A DNA stretch of 64,000 bases from Pelodera strongyloides (lineage: Eukaryota; Nematoda; Chromadorea; Rhabditida; Rhabditidae). The notes beneath the pieces were generated by a model that worked only from the letters and a program-made list of their open reading frames with translations, did no database searches and was not told where the DNA came from. Below, piece after piece: positions 36,341-48,400 of this stretch (the first letter of the stretch is position 1; every line of letters starts with the position of its first letter). The position numbers and the translations under genes were made by a program. The stretch covers positions 1 to 64,000 of the forward strand of contig JAANDG010000566.1 of NCBI GenBank assembly GCA_036852015.1. Direction: 5' to 3'.

Positions 36341-36720
36341 ATTAACGAAACTGAAGAATATGCAAGACCAGTGTGTATGACATTTTTTATTCCGCCCCCC
36401 GTTTGATGATTTTTGTGCATTGTAACCTTTGTACTAACAAAAAGCCATGAGCCGTTTCTTTTTGACAGCGGCTCGCGGGTCGAGCCGTGAGCCGTTTCCT
36501 TTTGACTGCGGCTCGCGGCTCAACCCGTACCCGCTCTCTGTTAGAAAGGCGGCTCGGCTCGAAAAGAGACGGCTCGCGAGCCGGCTCGCAAAATGAGCCG
36601 TTTTGACCCCACTCTATGCCGAACATCGCTTATGGGCACCTAACAATAAGTGTGCACATGTATTCAAGTCAGTTTTACTTGATAGACTCCAAGAATATTG
36701 ATTACCGTCTTTCGGGGAAT
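36338..36720 (+). pseudogene. Fragment of a gene A paralogue (exon end plus intron flank)
   Basis: Encodes NETEEYARPV, matching the ends of exons in gene A (MNRTEEYYRPV) and in the 38-kb copy (NETQKYARPV). Its 5' half is cut off by the MITE ending at 36340. The flank 36616-36700 (GTGCACATGTATTCAAGTCA, TTTTACTTGATAGACTCCAA) matches 38165-38250, so exon and intron were duplicated together. Confidence 0.55.
36448..36600. repeat. GC-rich GAGCCGTTT/GGCTCGCGG imperfect repeat
   Basis: Several copies of TGAGCCGTTTC and GCGGCTCGCGG in alternating order; locally self-complementary. Confidence 0.6.
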
Positions 36721-37262
36721 GTGAAACACTGTGATGCTTTTATTTTAACCCATGAAACAAACCAAACTGTCAGGAAAGTTTTGAGAATGTAAAAAGAACT
36801 AACGAATCTTTACCCGTTGTGAATATTGTGACGGCGTTTTGAGGATATTGTACGTACGAAAAGCTTTGCCACAGTCTTTCGGGGAATGTGAAACACTTTG
36901 ATGTGGCAATGCTTGTAACAATTTATTATTTATGTGACTTATGTAAAATAAAGTCTGAAATGATTTGTTCGGAGAAAGTCCCAAATATTTTATTCCGTGT
37001 TTATTATCTGTTGTCTGTTGAATATTTTGTTCTTCTTATATCATTCCCTCAATAATAAGTGTTATTGTATTAGCTTTTATTTTATATTACATACTATTTT
37101 TCTGTGCGTGAATTTGAAGATTTCAAGATACTAAAATTTACCCATTGCCATTTATTCGCGCGTTGATTATTGTTTCTAAGAAACATTCTGACATTTTCTA
37201 CCGTTAAAAATAAACAGTTTTCCAAATTTTCGTGTAAGTAGTAAGCTCTTCGAGCCTTGCAG

Positions 37263-38604
37263 AAAAATATGAGGCATTTGTGTAAGACGAACTATAATGG
37301 TACTACTACACGCCAAGACGCAGTGAGGAAACAGTTAAACGCAGGTAGGTTGGGCGCTGACTCGGCGACAGATTATTGGGTGCGTTGGCCCCAGCCCCAG
37401 CTGGGCGCCTTCGTGAAATCCCTTTTTTTCGCTGCTGCCCCCAAAAAGTTTCACGCTGTATAATGTGCACCAATTACTGTTGTATTTGAATAACGTACTT
37501 TGAATAGCTGTACCGAAATTAGCATGTAATTTTCCTTTCCAGGTTTATATTCGGCTAGTTTTACTTTATTCGAGAAATGCATAGTTAGGGCGCGTTCGGG
37601 TTGCTCTTTCCGAAAGAGAAAGAGGCAAAAACCCCGTTCGGGTTGGACCTTTCCGAAAGGATAATGCTTTGTGAAAGTGAAAAGTACAGTACACACTTTC
37701 CGTGAACACGCAGGGGGTTTCGTTTTAAGATTTGTATCGATTTAATTGTGCACTGTGCATTTCCTTCCGGTCTTGTGCACGTACTGCCATGTGCCTGCGG
37801 GCAGGTCGGCGGTCGGAAAAAAATACAATGCCGAAATTGTGCACAAGTGCGCAGACCGTGCACATTCAAATAAAAAATAAAACCCCTGCGAGTTCACTTC
37901 AGTGTGTACTGTACTTTTCACTTTCACAAAGGTCGGAAAGGTCCAACCCGAACGGGGTTTTTGCCTCTTTCTCTTTCGGAAAGAGCAACCCGAACGCGCT
38001 CTTATTCTGGACAGCCGTTTTTCTTCTTCTCTGTCAGATAATACAAAAATGGGAATGCAAAAATTTTTTTTGAATACCAATCAACACCGGAAGATCCAGT
38101 GCTTATTATGAACGAAACTCAAAAATATGCAAGACCAGTGGGTATGAAATTTTTTGTTTTTTAGTTCTAAACCAGGATGCCGAACATCAAAGTGTGCACA
38201 TGTATTCAAGTCAGTTTTACTTGATGGAATCCAAGAGGTCTTGAGCCGTAGCGGACGAGTTACAGACCATAAATGCTCCGGCTAGAGCCAAGAGGATTGC
38301 CCAAGTCCAAGATTCCCTCGCCAGGTCATGGGATCAATATTGTCACGGGCCAGAATCGAACTCGGGTCGATTGTGTTAGAAACGAACGCGCTGCGCTGCC
38401 ACTATATTTTTTTATGTTTTATGATTTGCAGGCTTTCGCTGTTACCGGAGTACGCTGCCGGAGAATTTCGACTTTCGTGACCAGTTTCTTTACCTTGGAT
38501 ATGCTCTCGTGCTTGATGATTATGGATATGGAACACCAAATAGATGTACCAACAAAGCAAAACATTACTATCCACTACTTAAGGGAACGGACCCATTGAT
38601 GGTG
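37263..38604 (+). pseudogene. Gene B: truncated, frameshifted paralogue of gene A
   Basis: Exon 38032-38141 ends in EYQSTPEDP..MNETQKYARPV and exon 38433-38604 encodes FRCYRSTLPENFDFRDQF...RCTNKAKHYYPLLKGTDPLM, aligning with gene A exons 13191-13280 and 13837-14003. The donor, acceptor and phase-1 border are identical. The first exon is out of frame with its own cysteine end because of a run of eight T at about 38063-38070, and a stop follows the acceptor in the needed frame. No counterparts of gene A exons 3-9 are seen before repeats start at about 38636. A possible upstream exon, 37263-37344 (KNMRHLCKTNYNGTTTRQDA), ends in the compatible phase but has no gene A match. A large MITE sits in the intron. 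Likely a pseudogene, or an assembly error in the T run. Confidence 0.6.
37587..38004. mobile_element. Hairpin MITE, family GGGCGCGTTCGGG
   Basis: Left arm TTAGGGCGCGTTCGGGTTGC, right arm GCAACCCGAACGCGCTCTTA. The arms extend beyond 75 bases (TTTCCGAAAGAGAAAGAGGC and complement) and include a second inner pair AAGTGAAAAGTACAGTACAC / GTGTACTGTACTTTTCACTT. Confidence 0.9.
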
Positions 38605-38879
38605 ATTTCCTTTGTCCGTCCACTGGTGAAACTAAGCGCCATGGCCGCGAACAAAAAGAGGGTTAGCCACAGGGGCGCGGCGGACTCCCTTTGGGATGCG
38701 CTGGTGATGCGCTCGGGGTGCTCCTTAGGTGCGCGCTCCATAGGTGCTCAACTTCAATTGGCACAACTGCGACGCTTCAATTGGCACAACTTCAATGGAG
38801 GTCTACCCTGTGTTTCAAAAACCGGTCGGTATTTCGCTTTAACAAACATCCTGACTGCGCTTCCTCAGTTTCTGTTCAG

Positions 38880-39290
38880 TGTAGCGGGGTGCAATTTCTT
38901 CTTTACTTTGATTTTCAGACCAAAAACGAGAAACTAGTTTTTGTCTTTTGTATTGCATATATATACGACTTACGATACCTAACAATAGAAAGCATAGTCC
39001 GAGATGCTAAACGAGTTAGTTGCCACATAAATCTACATACAATAATAATAATCAAAACAATATCAATAATACTTACAGTCCTAGAAGCGTATGATATGCA
39101 GAGTAACAAGTCAACAACGTAACATATAACAATGATCAATAACAACATACAACATGCCAATGATCCATTAGTAATTCTGAGACCAACAAAACAACAAAAA
39201 AGGCGAACAATACAAATCAACGTCTACAAGCTAGATCAATCCGGCAAAATATTAGATCTACACTTGTTTTAAAGCGAAGTGCGATAAGCA
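38880..39290. repeat. Dispersed 430-bp repeat, copy 2
   Basis: Matches 10945-11445; see that entry. It replaces the region where the third exon of gene B would be expected. Confidence 0.8.
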
Positions 39291-39410
39291 AATCCTATGT
39301 ATCCTATGCTAATTTTGTACGATTGCCGTGGACGATCGTGCAAAATTAGCATAGGATACATAGGATTTGCTTATCATAATTTTCCAAAGAGGCTAGCATT
39401 TCGCTTTAAG
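39269..39410. mobile_element. Palindromic MITE, family GCTAGC (left end deleted)
   Basis: TTTAAAGCGAAGTGCGATAA joins directly to the inner palindrome; the right end GGCTAGCATTTCGCTTTAA is complete. The left terminal GCTAGC block is missing. Confidence 0.85.
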
Positions 39411-39423
39411 GCTCCACAAGCCT

Positions 39424-42400
39424 TCACAGCTCAGTGTTCTGATATGCCTCTCCATAAACATCTTGCTCAGTCTCGGGGAACATTATCTCAATCTGTTCCT
39501 TTTCCGCATACCTAATCAATTTCCGTGGTGGCTTCCAATCCGGATGATGCTTATGCATAAATCTGAAATTGATATCTTTATCGTAATCTACAAAGAATCG
39601 TTTACTAGTTTGGGTGCGCTGACAACACTGAAACAGTTGAGTAATGTATGACAAACTCGCTAAAGCTAAATATTTGGTCCCTAGTAGGTACTTTGGTGTT
39701 GTGAAGCGCGGGGTCTTAGGGTTCCATCTGGTTGACGTTCTTTCTTTGTGTTGATTGTTAAAACCGTTATTATTATATAAAGTTGAGACAGACCCCTTTC
39801 ATGTGGAGTTGTATTCACAATTCATTTACGCCAAATTATATGTAACACAGCCGAATTGGTCGTTCTTTGAGATTCAACAAGCTCACCTCAGTAGACATTG
39901 AACCAAAACGGTTGTCTTCAGGGGCATCTGCCTTGCTCCAGAAGTAGCATGTTCCATGCTTCGGTAGGAAAGAGAGATCACTCTGAAACAATTCACATAA
40001 GAAAGTTTTATGATGAGCCAAGAGTGGGCCGCGCACCTCTCATCCGTCGTTTATCACATAACACCCGTTTCATTGGAAAACGGGACTAAGAAAATTGGTC
40101 TGTTGGGACGCCAGACGCGCGCCAGGAGTGTGCATCCAAAGCTCAACGTGTTCTGGCGCGCTTCTGGCGCATCTAAGGCTTATCCTGAGAGCGTGGGCCG
40201 CCACGAAAGTTTCCCCTCGCTATATTCAAGCAGAGATGAAGAGATTATGAGAAATAAATAAAGACGATTTTAACACAAAGTAACCCGCCTGCACAAATCC
40301 CACTGACTAATAGGAAAGTCCAAAACATTGATTAATCTCTTCGTCACACGATGTACAATCAACCGCAAACGAAGAATACAGTATCTGAACAATGATCTTA
40401 ATTAATAATTAAATTAAAGGGTCCGGTTCTCGGAAAAAAATTTCGTGAGCCTGGTCCATACCGCCAATGTCTGTTGGTTTAATTTAGTAAAACACGACAT
40501 GATTTACCGATTTGCGAAATGTTTCACCAGTTAAATAGTAAGACGATTTCCAGAGTCAGTTAATGCACGAAAGTTTTTCAATCATACACAAAAGAAGAAC
40601 ATGGAAAACCAATAGACCTAAATAGCAAACGTCTATCCCAAAGACCTAAGTAGCAACGTAATAGCACGAGCAATAGTGTACAGTCAGCACCAAAAGAGAG
40701 CTAATTGTGTCTAGTTTGGTGTCTATAGGCGTGTGATTTGGTGCTTTTGCTCGTGTTAATACGTTGCTATTTAGGTCTATGTACTAGACCTGGTCTATTA
40801 ATTTTGTGTGAAGAAATTATTTCCAAAAAATGCGACGAACGCACAGGAAAATTGCGTGTAATTTCTCACTGTAATTCGGTGTATCGTCCTGAATAGAATC
40901 CTGAAAGTCCTCTAGAAAACATTTCCTCTTCAATTGCGGCACGCTCTTCGGGATGGAGTCTGGAAAAATTTACGTCTCATATACAGCTTACTCTCTCTGC
41001 GCGAGTAGTTCGCCATACGCGCGCGGCCTTAGTGCCAACTCCCGCATCCTTTTTTAATAAGTCACACACATTTGTACATCCACATAGCTTCTATATCTAA
41101 CTCTTCAGAAACTATACAAGGACAGCTATGACGCTCAATTCTGGCGCAGTCGATTAGAAAGCGCCGGAAAAAAGTTTGGTGGGATCAATTATGTGCTTGA
41201 CATTAGCTTACTCTCTCTGCGCCAGTAGTTCGCCATACGCGCGCGCCCTTAGTCCCCTTAGTGCGAACTCCCGCATCCTTCTAAATCTAACTCTTCAGAA
41301 ACTATACAAGGACAGCTATGACGCTCAATTCTGGCGCAGTCGATTAGAAAGTGCCGGAAAAAAGTTTGGTGGGATCAATTATGTGCTTGACATTAGCTTA
41401 CTCTCTCTGCGCCAGTAGTTCGCCATACGCGCGCGGCCTTAGTCCCCCTAGTGCGAACTCCCGCATCCTTCTAAATCTAACTCTTCAGAAACTATACAAG
41501 GACAGCTATGACGCTCAATTCTGGCGCAGTCGATTAGAAAGTGCCGGAAAAAAGTTTGGTGGGATCAATTATGTGCTTGACATTAGCTTACTCTCTCTGC
41601 GCCAGTAGTTCGCCATACGCTCGCGGCCTTAGTCCCCTTAGTGCGAACTCCCGCATCCTTCTAAATCTAACTCTTCAGAAACTATAGAAGGACATCCAGT
41701 ACGCTCTATTCTGGCACAGTCGGTTAGCAAGTGCCGGAAAAGTTTCATGGGATCAATTCTGTGCTTGACATTGAAGTACAAAAACGCTTACCTGAGGCGG
41801 TATTTTAACTGAACTTTTCCATCTCCGAATTGTCTCGATCTCCGCCTTTCGATGCTATTTGTCACTGTACGACTATTCCGAGATGGGATTCCGAGATGGA
41901 AAAGTTCAGTTAAAATACCGCCTCTGAAAAGAAAAAAGATAATACTTACCTTCTCGGTAAAATCTCGTACTTGCTAAACCTCTGGATAATGATATCAATG
42001 AAGGCGGCAAACTGATAGCATGTGATATAGAGTGGAGGCGGAATTGCTTCTGAAATTTAAATCAGACTGTTAGGTATTACGGTCGCTCAGTATCTGTTTG
42101 TACAGACTAATATCTGTGAAGCATAACACAGACAATTAGTGACATCTTCATTTATGGGGTAAATAATTTCACTGATGTGCATAATAAATGTTATTTTCTA
42201 CGCGAAAAAGACTTATTAAAGGGTCAGGCCCACCGATATAAAACCTATATTATTTTATCATAATTCATACAAAGGGTGTTTATTGCAGTAGGTTTATATC
42301 ATCGGTGAGCCTGACCCTTTGAATGTGGTAATAAAAAGTTATGATCAGTGAGAAATGAGGACACTAATTGCATGGAAGACTTTAGGTAATTAAAAAACAA

Positions 42401-45400
42401 GCACAACCACCACAACTCTGACATTAGTTAATTTTGGGTGCACGGACATAAGCGGCAGTAAGTGAAAAATCACCCTCATTCCCAAGTGCGAGGTTCTGAA
42501 TTACACACATCCAATCACCGATGAACACACAAATAGAATAGACCAGAGGGACGCGGCTCACCCCTTCTACTTCTAGGGTGTGCAGCGGTTGCGCCATCTG
42601 GCGTTCGCGCACCCCCCTTGTGTCACCGCAGGGTCCTGTGGTGGACCCTCTTCTTGTGCGCGGCGATGACGCGGAGTTTCACTTTCCCTTCGCCTACTAG
42701 ATTCACAATACAACGCAAGTAAGCTAAAACTAAAGCAAACTTAAACAAACCTTTAAAAGCTTGGTCCCACGTGATACCCTCGGCCAGTTTTTCTTTAATA
42801 TCTTCCACAATGAGGTCCCAGGCTTCTTTCACAACATCCTCAGTTCGATACACGGATTCAGCCAACTGAATTTATATTTACTTTAAAGCGAAATACCGGC
42901 CGGTTTTTGAAACACATCGAGTAGACCAGCATTCTCATGTAGCTTATGCAAATGAACCTAAATTAGAATAAAAAATCGAACTAAATTCGAGAAAATTAGC
43001 ATAAATACGTAAGAATTCAGCAGTCCATGATGTCGCTTTAAAGCATATGAAGACTTATGCGCCCTTTTGTACCGGAAGGGCAAACAATCAAACACAATCG
43101 CATATAATGTCATGTCGCTTTGAATATTTACTGGACTAAATACGCGCTTGTCCTATTTGCAGTAAAATACGGAGCCTCACCTCTCACCCTGTCACTTTCT
43201 AAAAATAAGCTTCTATAAGGTTCTAGGTGGACAAAATCTCTGAATATTACAACCGTTTCATTAATAATACTTAAAGAACAACATAAAGAAATAAGAAGTG
43301 AACATACAGCTATTTACAAAAACCATTTTCCACATTTCACTTCACTTTGTACTTTTCACAAACAAAATCCCCCTTACCAGATTCCAATCCACATCCGGCT
43401 CTTTTCCTTTCTTCACTGATTTTTTCAGCCGTTTTTCGCCTTTTCCTCTGAGCATACGATCAACATGTGACCAGAATTGGCTCAATTCTGGCGATCTCAA
43501 CGCGATACTACGGCGCCGGATCCGCTGCACTCTCGCCCACAGTTCAATGAATGGACGCCGCATGAACATCGACACCTAGTAAGAAAATACCAACTCCTTT
43601 CAGCAACAATGTGACTTTTACTAGATCGCTAAGTCGGCACTTTAATTACATTTTCATAATTGCACAGCAATCAAAGCAAAAAAGTTGATCGACAACCTTG
43701 AGAACAATCCACAGGCCATATTCACCACTCAATTCCCCATGGGGAATTCTCCGTCTTTTTCTCTGCGTGTCTCACTTCAGAGTGATATTTTCTATCCCCA
43801 GGGAATATTTCCCCGAGGGAATCGGAGTGGTGAATATGACCTCTGAGATGAGACCACACAAACAAAGGCAAACCAACCTGCGGAAAACTTTTGTAGATCG
43901 AAAAGAGATGCATCAGTTTCCTATCATCTTCCTCACTCCAGTCACTGAAAGAATGGGTTCCAGACCAAAGCAATCATGTGCGGGCTGTGCGCCAGGGGTG
44001 CGAAAAAGGTGTACAGTCTCAACTGGCGCCCCTTTGGCGCACCCCAGGTATCTCGGGATCTGCTGAGTTTGACATCTTTTCTGCGCGGCGATTGCGCAAA
44101 CTTTCATAAACCGTAACAATAAAAAACTCACGCATTAGCTCCTTTCAAAAACCTCGCGGGATCATAATTCCGTAAAAGTCGCATTCTAACAGAAAAAGCC
44201 GTGCGCGAATAAAGACCACGGCAAATGCGCGGCCAGAAATTGGAATTCTAAATTTTGGTCATTACTATTAAAAAATTGTAAAGCCTTGTTTAAATTATTA
44301 TGAACATCTTTATTATATCAATACAATATAATACAATACAAAAATCGGTTAACGGTAAAGTGGTAAAGATACTTCAATGCAAAACGATTGTAGGTTGCAG
44401 GACTCGAACTCGCGATAGTTTCCCAGCACACGGCCGCTTGCCACTGCACCACCATAAACTCACCCAGACAAACATGAGTCTCTCAGTTCTCAGATTGGCG
44501 TCCTTCGAATAAGTGGCTTCTCCAAATTCTGTTCCATCTTCCAAACCGACTTCAGATAATAAATCACCAATCGATCCCTTTGTTTTAGCACCATAGCCAG
44601 CAAACCAGCCGGCCGATCTAAATAGACAATATCATTAATAATATCATTATTTATTATTATTATTCACGCACACAACGTTCGAAAGATTGAACGCGGCGAA
44701 AATGCCAGGTGTGCCTACCTCTCGTCTCGCACACCGCTAAGTCTTCGCCTAGCCGTTCTCGCGAGTACGAGAAAAAACACGGCGCGAGCGGCGAAGTCCC
44801 CGCGCAATGCGAAGTCCCCTTTTATCTGGTTCTGCACCAATTTTCTCACAGTCGTCGCGCGCACCTTTCGCGTCGCCGCGTTGCACCCGAGTTTCGTCAA
44901 AGGCCTTTGTGTGTATGCATTCCTGTTATGACCACCGATCGGTCCGACTTTTTAATTACCCGTGTTGTTTGCTTAATCTATTTGCTTGATGTTTAAAGTA
45001 ATAGTGGGGTTTCCAAACTTGGTGAAAATTTACAGTATATTGGAGCTACACGAGAATATTAATTTTCCATATTATATATGCAGGTTTCGTGCAAAAACAC
45101 GGTAGTACTGACAGAATCATGCCGAATTTGTGGGACGCTGGACTGGGAAACCCCATAAAGCTTTATGCATATTATTAATTATAGATAATCAAGGCTTACT
45201 TCACCGGAAGTCGGTGTTCTTTCGCAAATTCCAGCCAATTCTGATCAATCTGAGCGTCTTCTTCTTCAGAAAATTTACCTAAAGTGATTATACTATTATA
45301 CACAGATGCACAAAGTGGGCCAAACAAAAGGGCGCAGACCGCATCATAGGCAGTTACAGATCCTCGTCGCCAACAGGTTACTATAAAAATACCTCTTCCT

Positions 45401-48400
45401 CCTTCTCTCCCTCCCCTTCCTTCTCTCTCTCTTTCTCTCTCTCTCTTTCTCCCTCGCCTCTTTTTCTTCTTTTCCTTGCTCATTGCTCCAGAAAATGTCT
45501 CAAGCAGTGCAAAGCAGTCCTAGGCCTAAGCCTAAGCCTAAGCCAACACAAAACCGACCACTGGCCAAAATGATGTTTTGCTCCAACAATCGTTGAATGT
45601 GTCTTTTGTACAGTAATCGAGGGAGAACATGATGGAACAAATGTCCGTCTTCATTCAAGATTCCCTCCTCCGGCAATTGAGCCGCACTTATCTCTTTCTC
45701 TGAAAAAAAGAGTGTTTTGGAGTTAAGCTTATCAAAACTGGCACGATTAACCAGGCACGAAATAATGGGTTTCACTTTGACACTAAGAAGAAGAAAGAAC
45801 AAGAATGTCCCTATTGATATGGGCACGGACTTTTTTTTAGGGAAAGCCGCCGTGGATCTATTAAAGAAAACAATTGTGGAGCTTTAACTGAAAGTTGCCA
45901 TGTCACCGATAAGAAAAAAATATTGTCATCAATTCGTACGTTTTTACATCAAAAAAAAAAAAAAACTGACTACAATTCTTGCTTAAAAGTGCCCATATGG
46001 CTGGATTCAGGGCCGCCTCCCCACGTTTCGCTTGCCGTTTGAAGTATTGAATACGCGACTAAAAAGCAACATGTTTCTTTCTTCTCTACTTTCCACAATA
46101 TGTTTGTAGTTTTACAGTAAACTTTGCGTTGCTAAAATGACCAAAGCTTACCGGCAGTTTTTATACCCTTGCAATTACAACGTGAAGCTCCGCGCACAAA
46201 AACAGGGCCACGCGGCGCATCATCTCTAGGGTGCGCGGCGGGGGCGCCAGGGGTGCGCTCACACCATATGGCGCACTGCCACGCCTTCCCTAAAAGGTGC
46301 GCCGCAGTTGCGCCAAGTGAAATAGAACACATGCCACCGCGCACCTTAGTGGTGGTGCATCGCGCACCAGCGGCGGCACCTTATTTTGTGCGCGGAGTTT
46401 CACCAGTGTAGACAGACGGACAATTCTAATGCTGGCTTAATAGAATAGAGTTTTTGTAAAGAAGTAAAGCGACCGTGACCTGGCAATTAATTTATAAAAT
46501 AAAGACATCTTACCTTCACGTGCACAAACGGTCGTTTCATCGCCTTGGCCACTTGAATATAACTTTTATGTTCAGCAAATAATTGAAGTAGTGCCACATC
46601 GTCAGCATCAGTGAATGCTGAAAAATTAACTTCTTTTAAAAATATTAAAAGGACAGGTCATTAATCAAAGTGACATTAATTAGCGTGCGTAAAGCTCGTA
46701 ATTATGCTACCGTATTTTCATAATTGGAATAATCGGTTACAAATAATTACTTCATAAACTAAAGAAAAATATAAAACCATAATAAATATGCAAATCAGCT
46801 ACGCACCAGTTTCATGAGCTCCATCCAACTTTACCGGGTCATATAGAAATTGAATACGACACCCAACTTGCTGCGCGGTTCTGAAGAAACTTACATTATG
46901 CACGAATAAAAATCTATAAAGTTTCTTAGTTGCCTTCGTTGTACAGCTCCAGCAACATGTATAGTATGAGTTCCCAGTTCCCAATATACGTGATCAATAA
47001 AAAAATCTCTTAAAATCAATAAATCAATGCCGACCTATGCATTAATCCCTCACACGTTTTCGGGTAGAACATTGTCTTTTTAATAAGAAGAGCCCGCTCG
47101 GTGACGTTACGCAAATATCTGCCCACGTCGAAACCAGCAATATATGCGGCCTGGAATTGGGTACTTTAAAGCGAAATACCAGCCGGTTTTTGAAACGCAT
47201 CTCAAATATCAGCATTCTTATGCAGTTATGCTAAAAGGGGTCTATTGGGGTCTATTTTTTATTCAAATTTTTGGTCATTTGCATTATGAAGCATAGGAAA
47301 GCAGGGAGTACTCGATGCGTTTCAAAAACCGGCCGGTTGTTAGCTTTAAAGAGATATAGAAGGTGGTTTTAAAACAAAATGAGGATATTAAGTATTTTTC
47401 TGTACCGGAAAGTTCGGCGCCATTCCGAGCTCCGATCCTGACCCGCGCAGTGCGCTTTTGTTGTTGCGCACTGCGAGGGAATGGCAGCGGAAAAGTCTGT
47501 GCCAACAGTTTTTAATTTCACAGAATGTCTCCGGAGGCAAAACATACCATACCGAGAGCGCGGCAAAGTAGCTCGCGCACACACACAAATTGTTAGACTA
47601 GGAGAAACATGGCAAGCGCAAATGAACAGCCTGGCCTTTATAACTTGACAGCACACTTATGAACAGCCTGGCCTTTATAACTTGACAGCACGCTTATTTT
47701 AAGCAGGAAATGTAAATCATACCTTACTGTCCGGCAGGTCATATGTAAGTGCATAACTTTGCCAATTCTTTCGAATTATATCATCCTCCTCCTGCAAAAA
47801 TAGAGTGTACAACACAGGAATAAAAAAAAACGCCCATACAGTAATCCCTCGAAAGCTCTAAAATTGTAGATGGCACACTCATGGCGCACATGCCGCGCAC
47901 CTACAAAGAAGTGCGCCGGAGTTGCGCCACTAAAACTGCCCATCTTTTCGCGCACTTGGTTCGCAGATGGTTGTCACGGACAGTATTCTGTATGCTTCGA
48001 AACTTCGAACGGCGAATGCACGAAATGTTATCAATATTAGGTTACGCGGAATACAAATTAATACAATTTAATTAAAAATTAAATTTCTCAAATTAAACTT
48101 GGCCACCTGGTTAAAAGCCTTCTTTGAAATCACGATTCCATGCTCCTCTAATCTCTCATAGTGCAGTTTTTGCAGTGGAAATGAACAGTCGTGATGAAAC
48201 GGGTGGCCACGAGATGTTTGGATTCCTGAACATCTTTCTTACAAAAAAAAAGAAATTCTTTCCTGTCTCGTATATTCTTTAACGTCTTCTTTGTCTTTGT
48301 CTTTGGCTTTGTCTTTAATGTCTTTAATGAATATCTTCGTATTTCATTCATAGTAGTTCACCAAAACATACCCAATATAATTTTTTCTAACCTGTCTTGA

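Noticed and set aside
37585..38111. Open frames with FASFSFGKSNPNA and similar
   Set aside because: They lie inside the arms of the 37587-38004 hairpin element and occur on both strands as mirror translations.
41176..41608. Plus-strand frames repeating LTLAYSLCASSSPYA
   Set aside because: Produced by the 190-base tandem array on the strand opposite to the exon copies; no splice-consistent gene.
45196..45826. Open frames with GLGLGLGLGL and REREREREG stretches
   Set aside because: They read through the TTAGGC run and the CT-rich repeat; the true exons in this span are 45559-45699 and 45200-45278.
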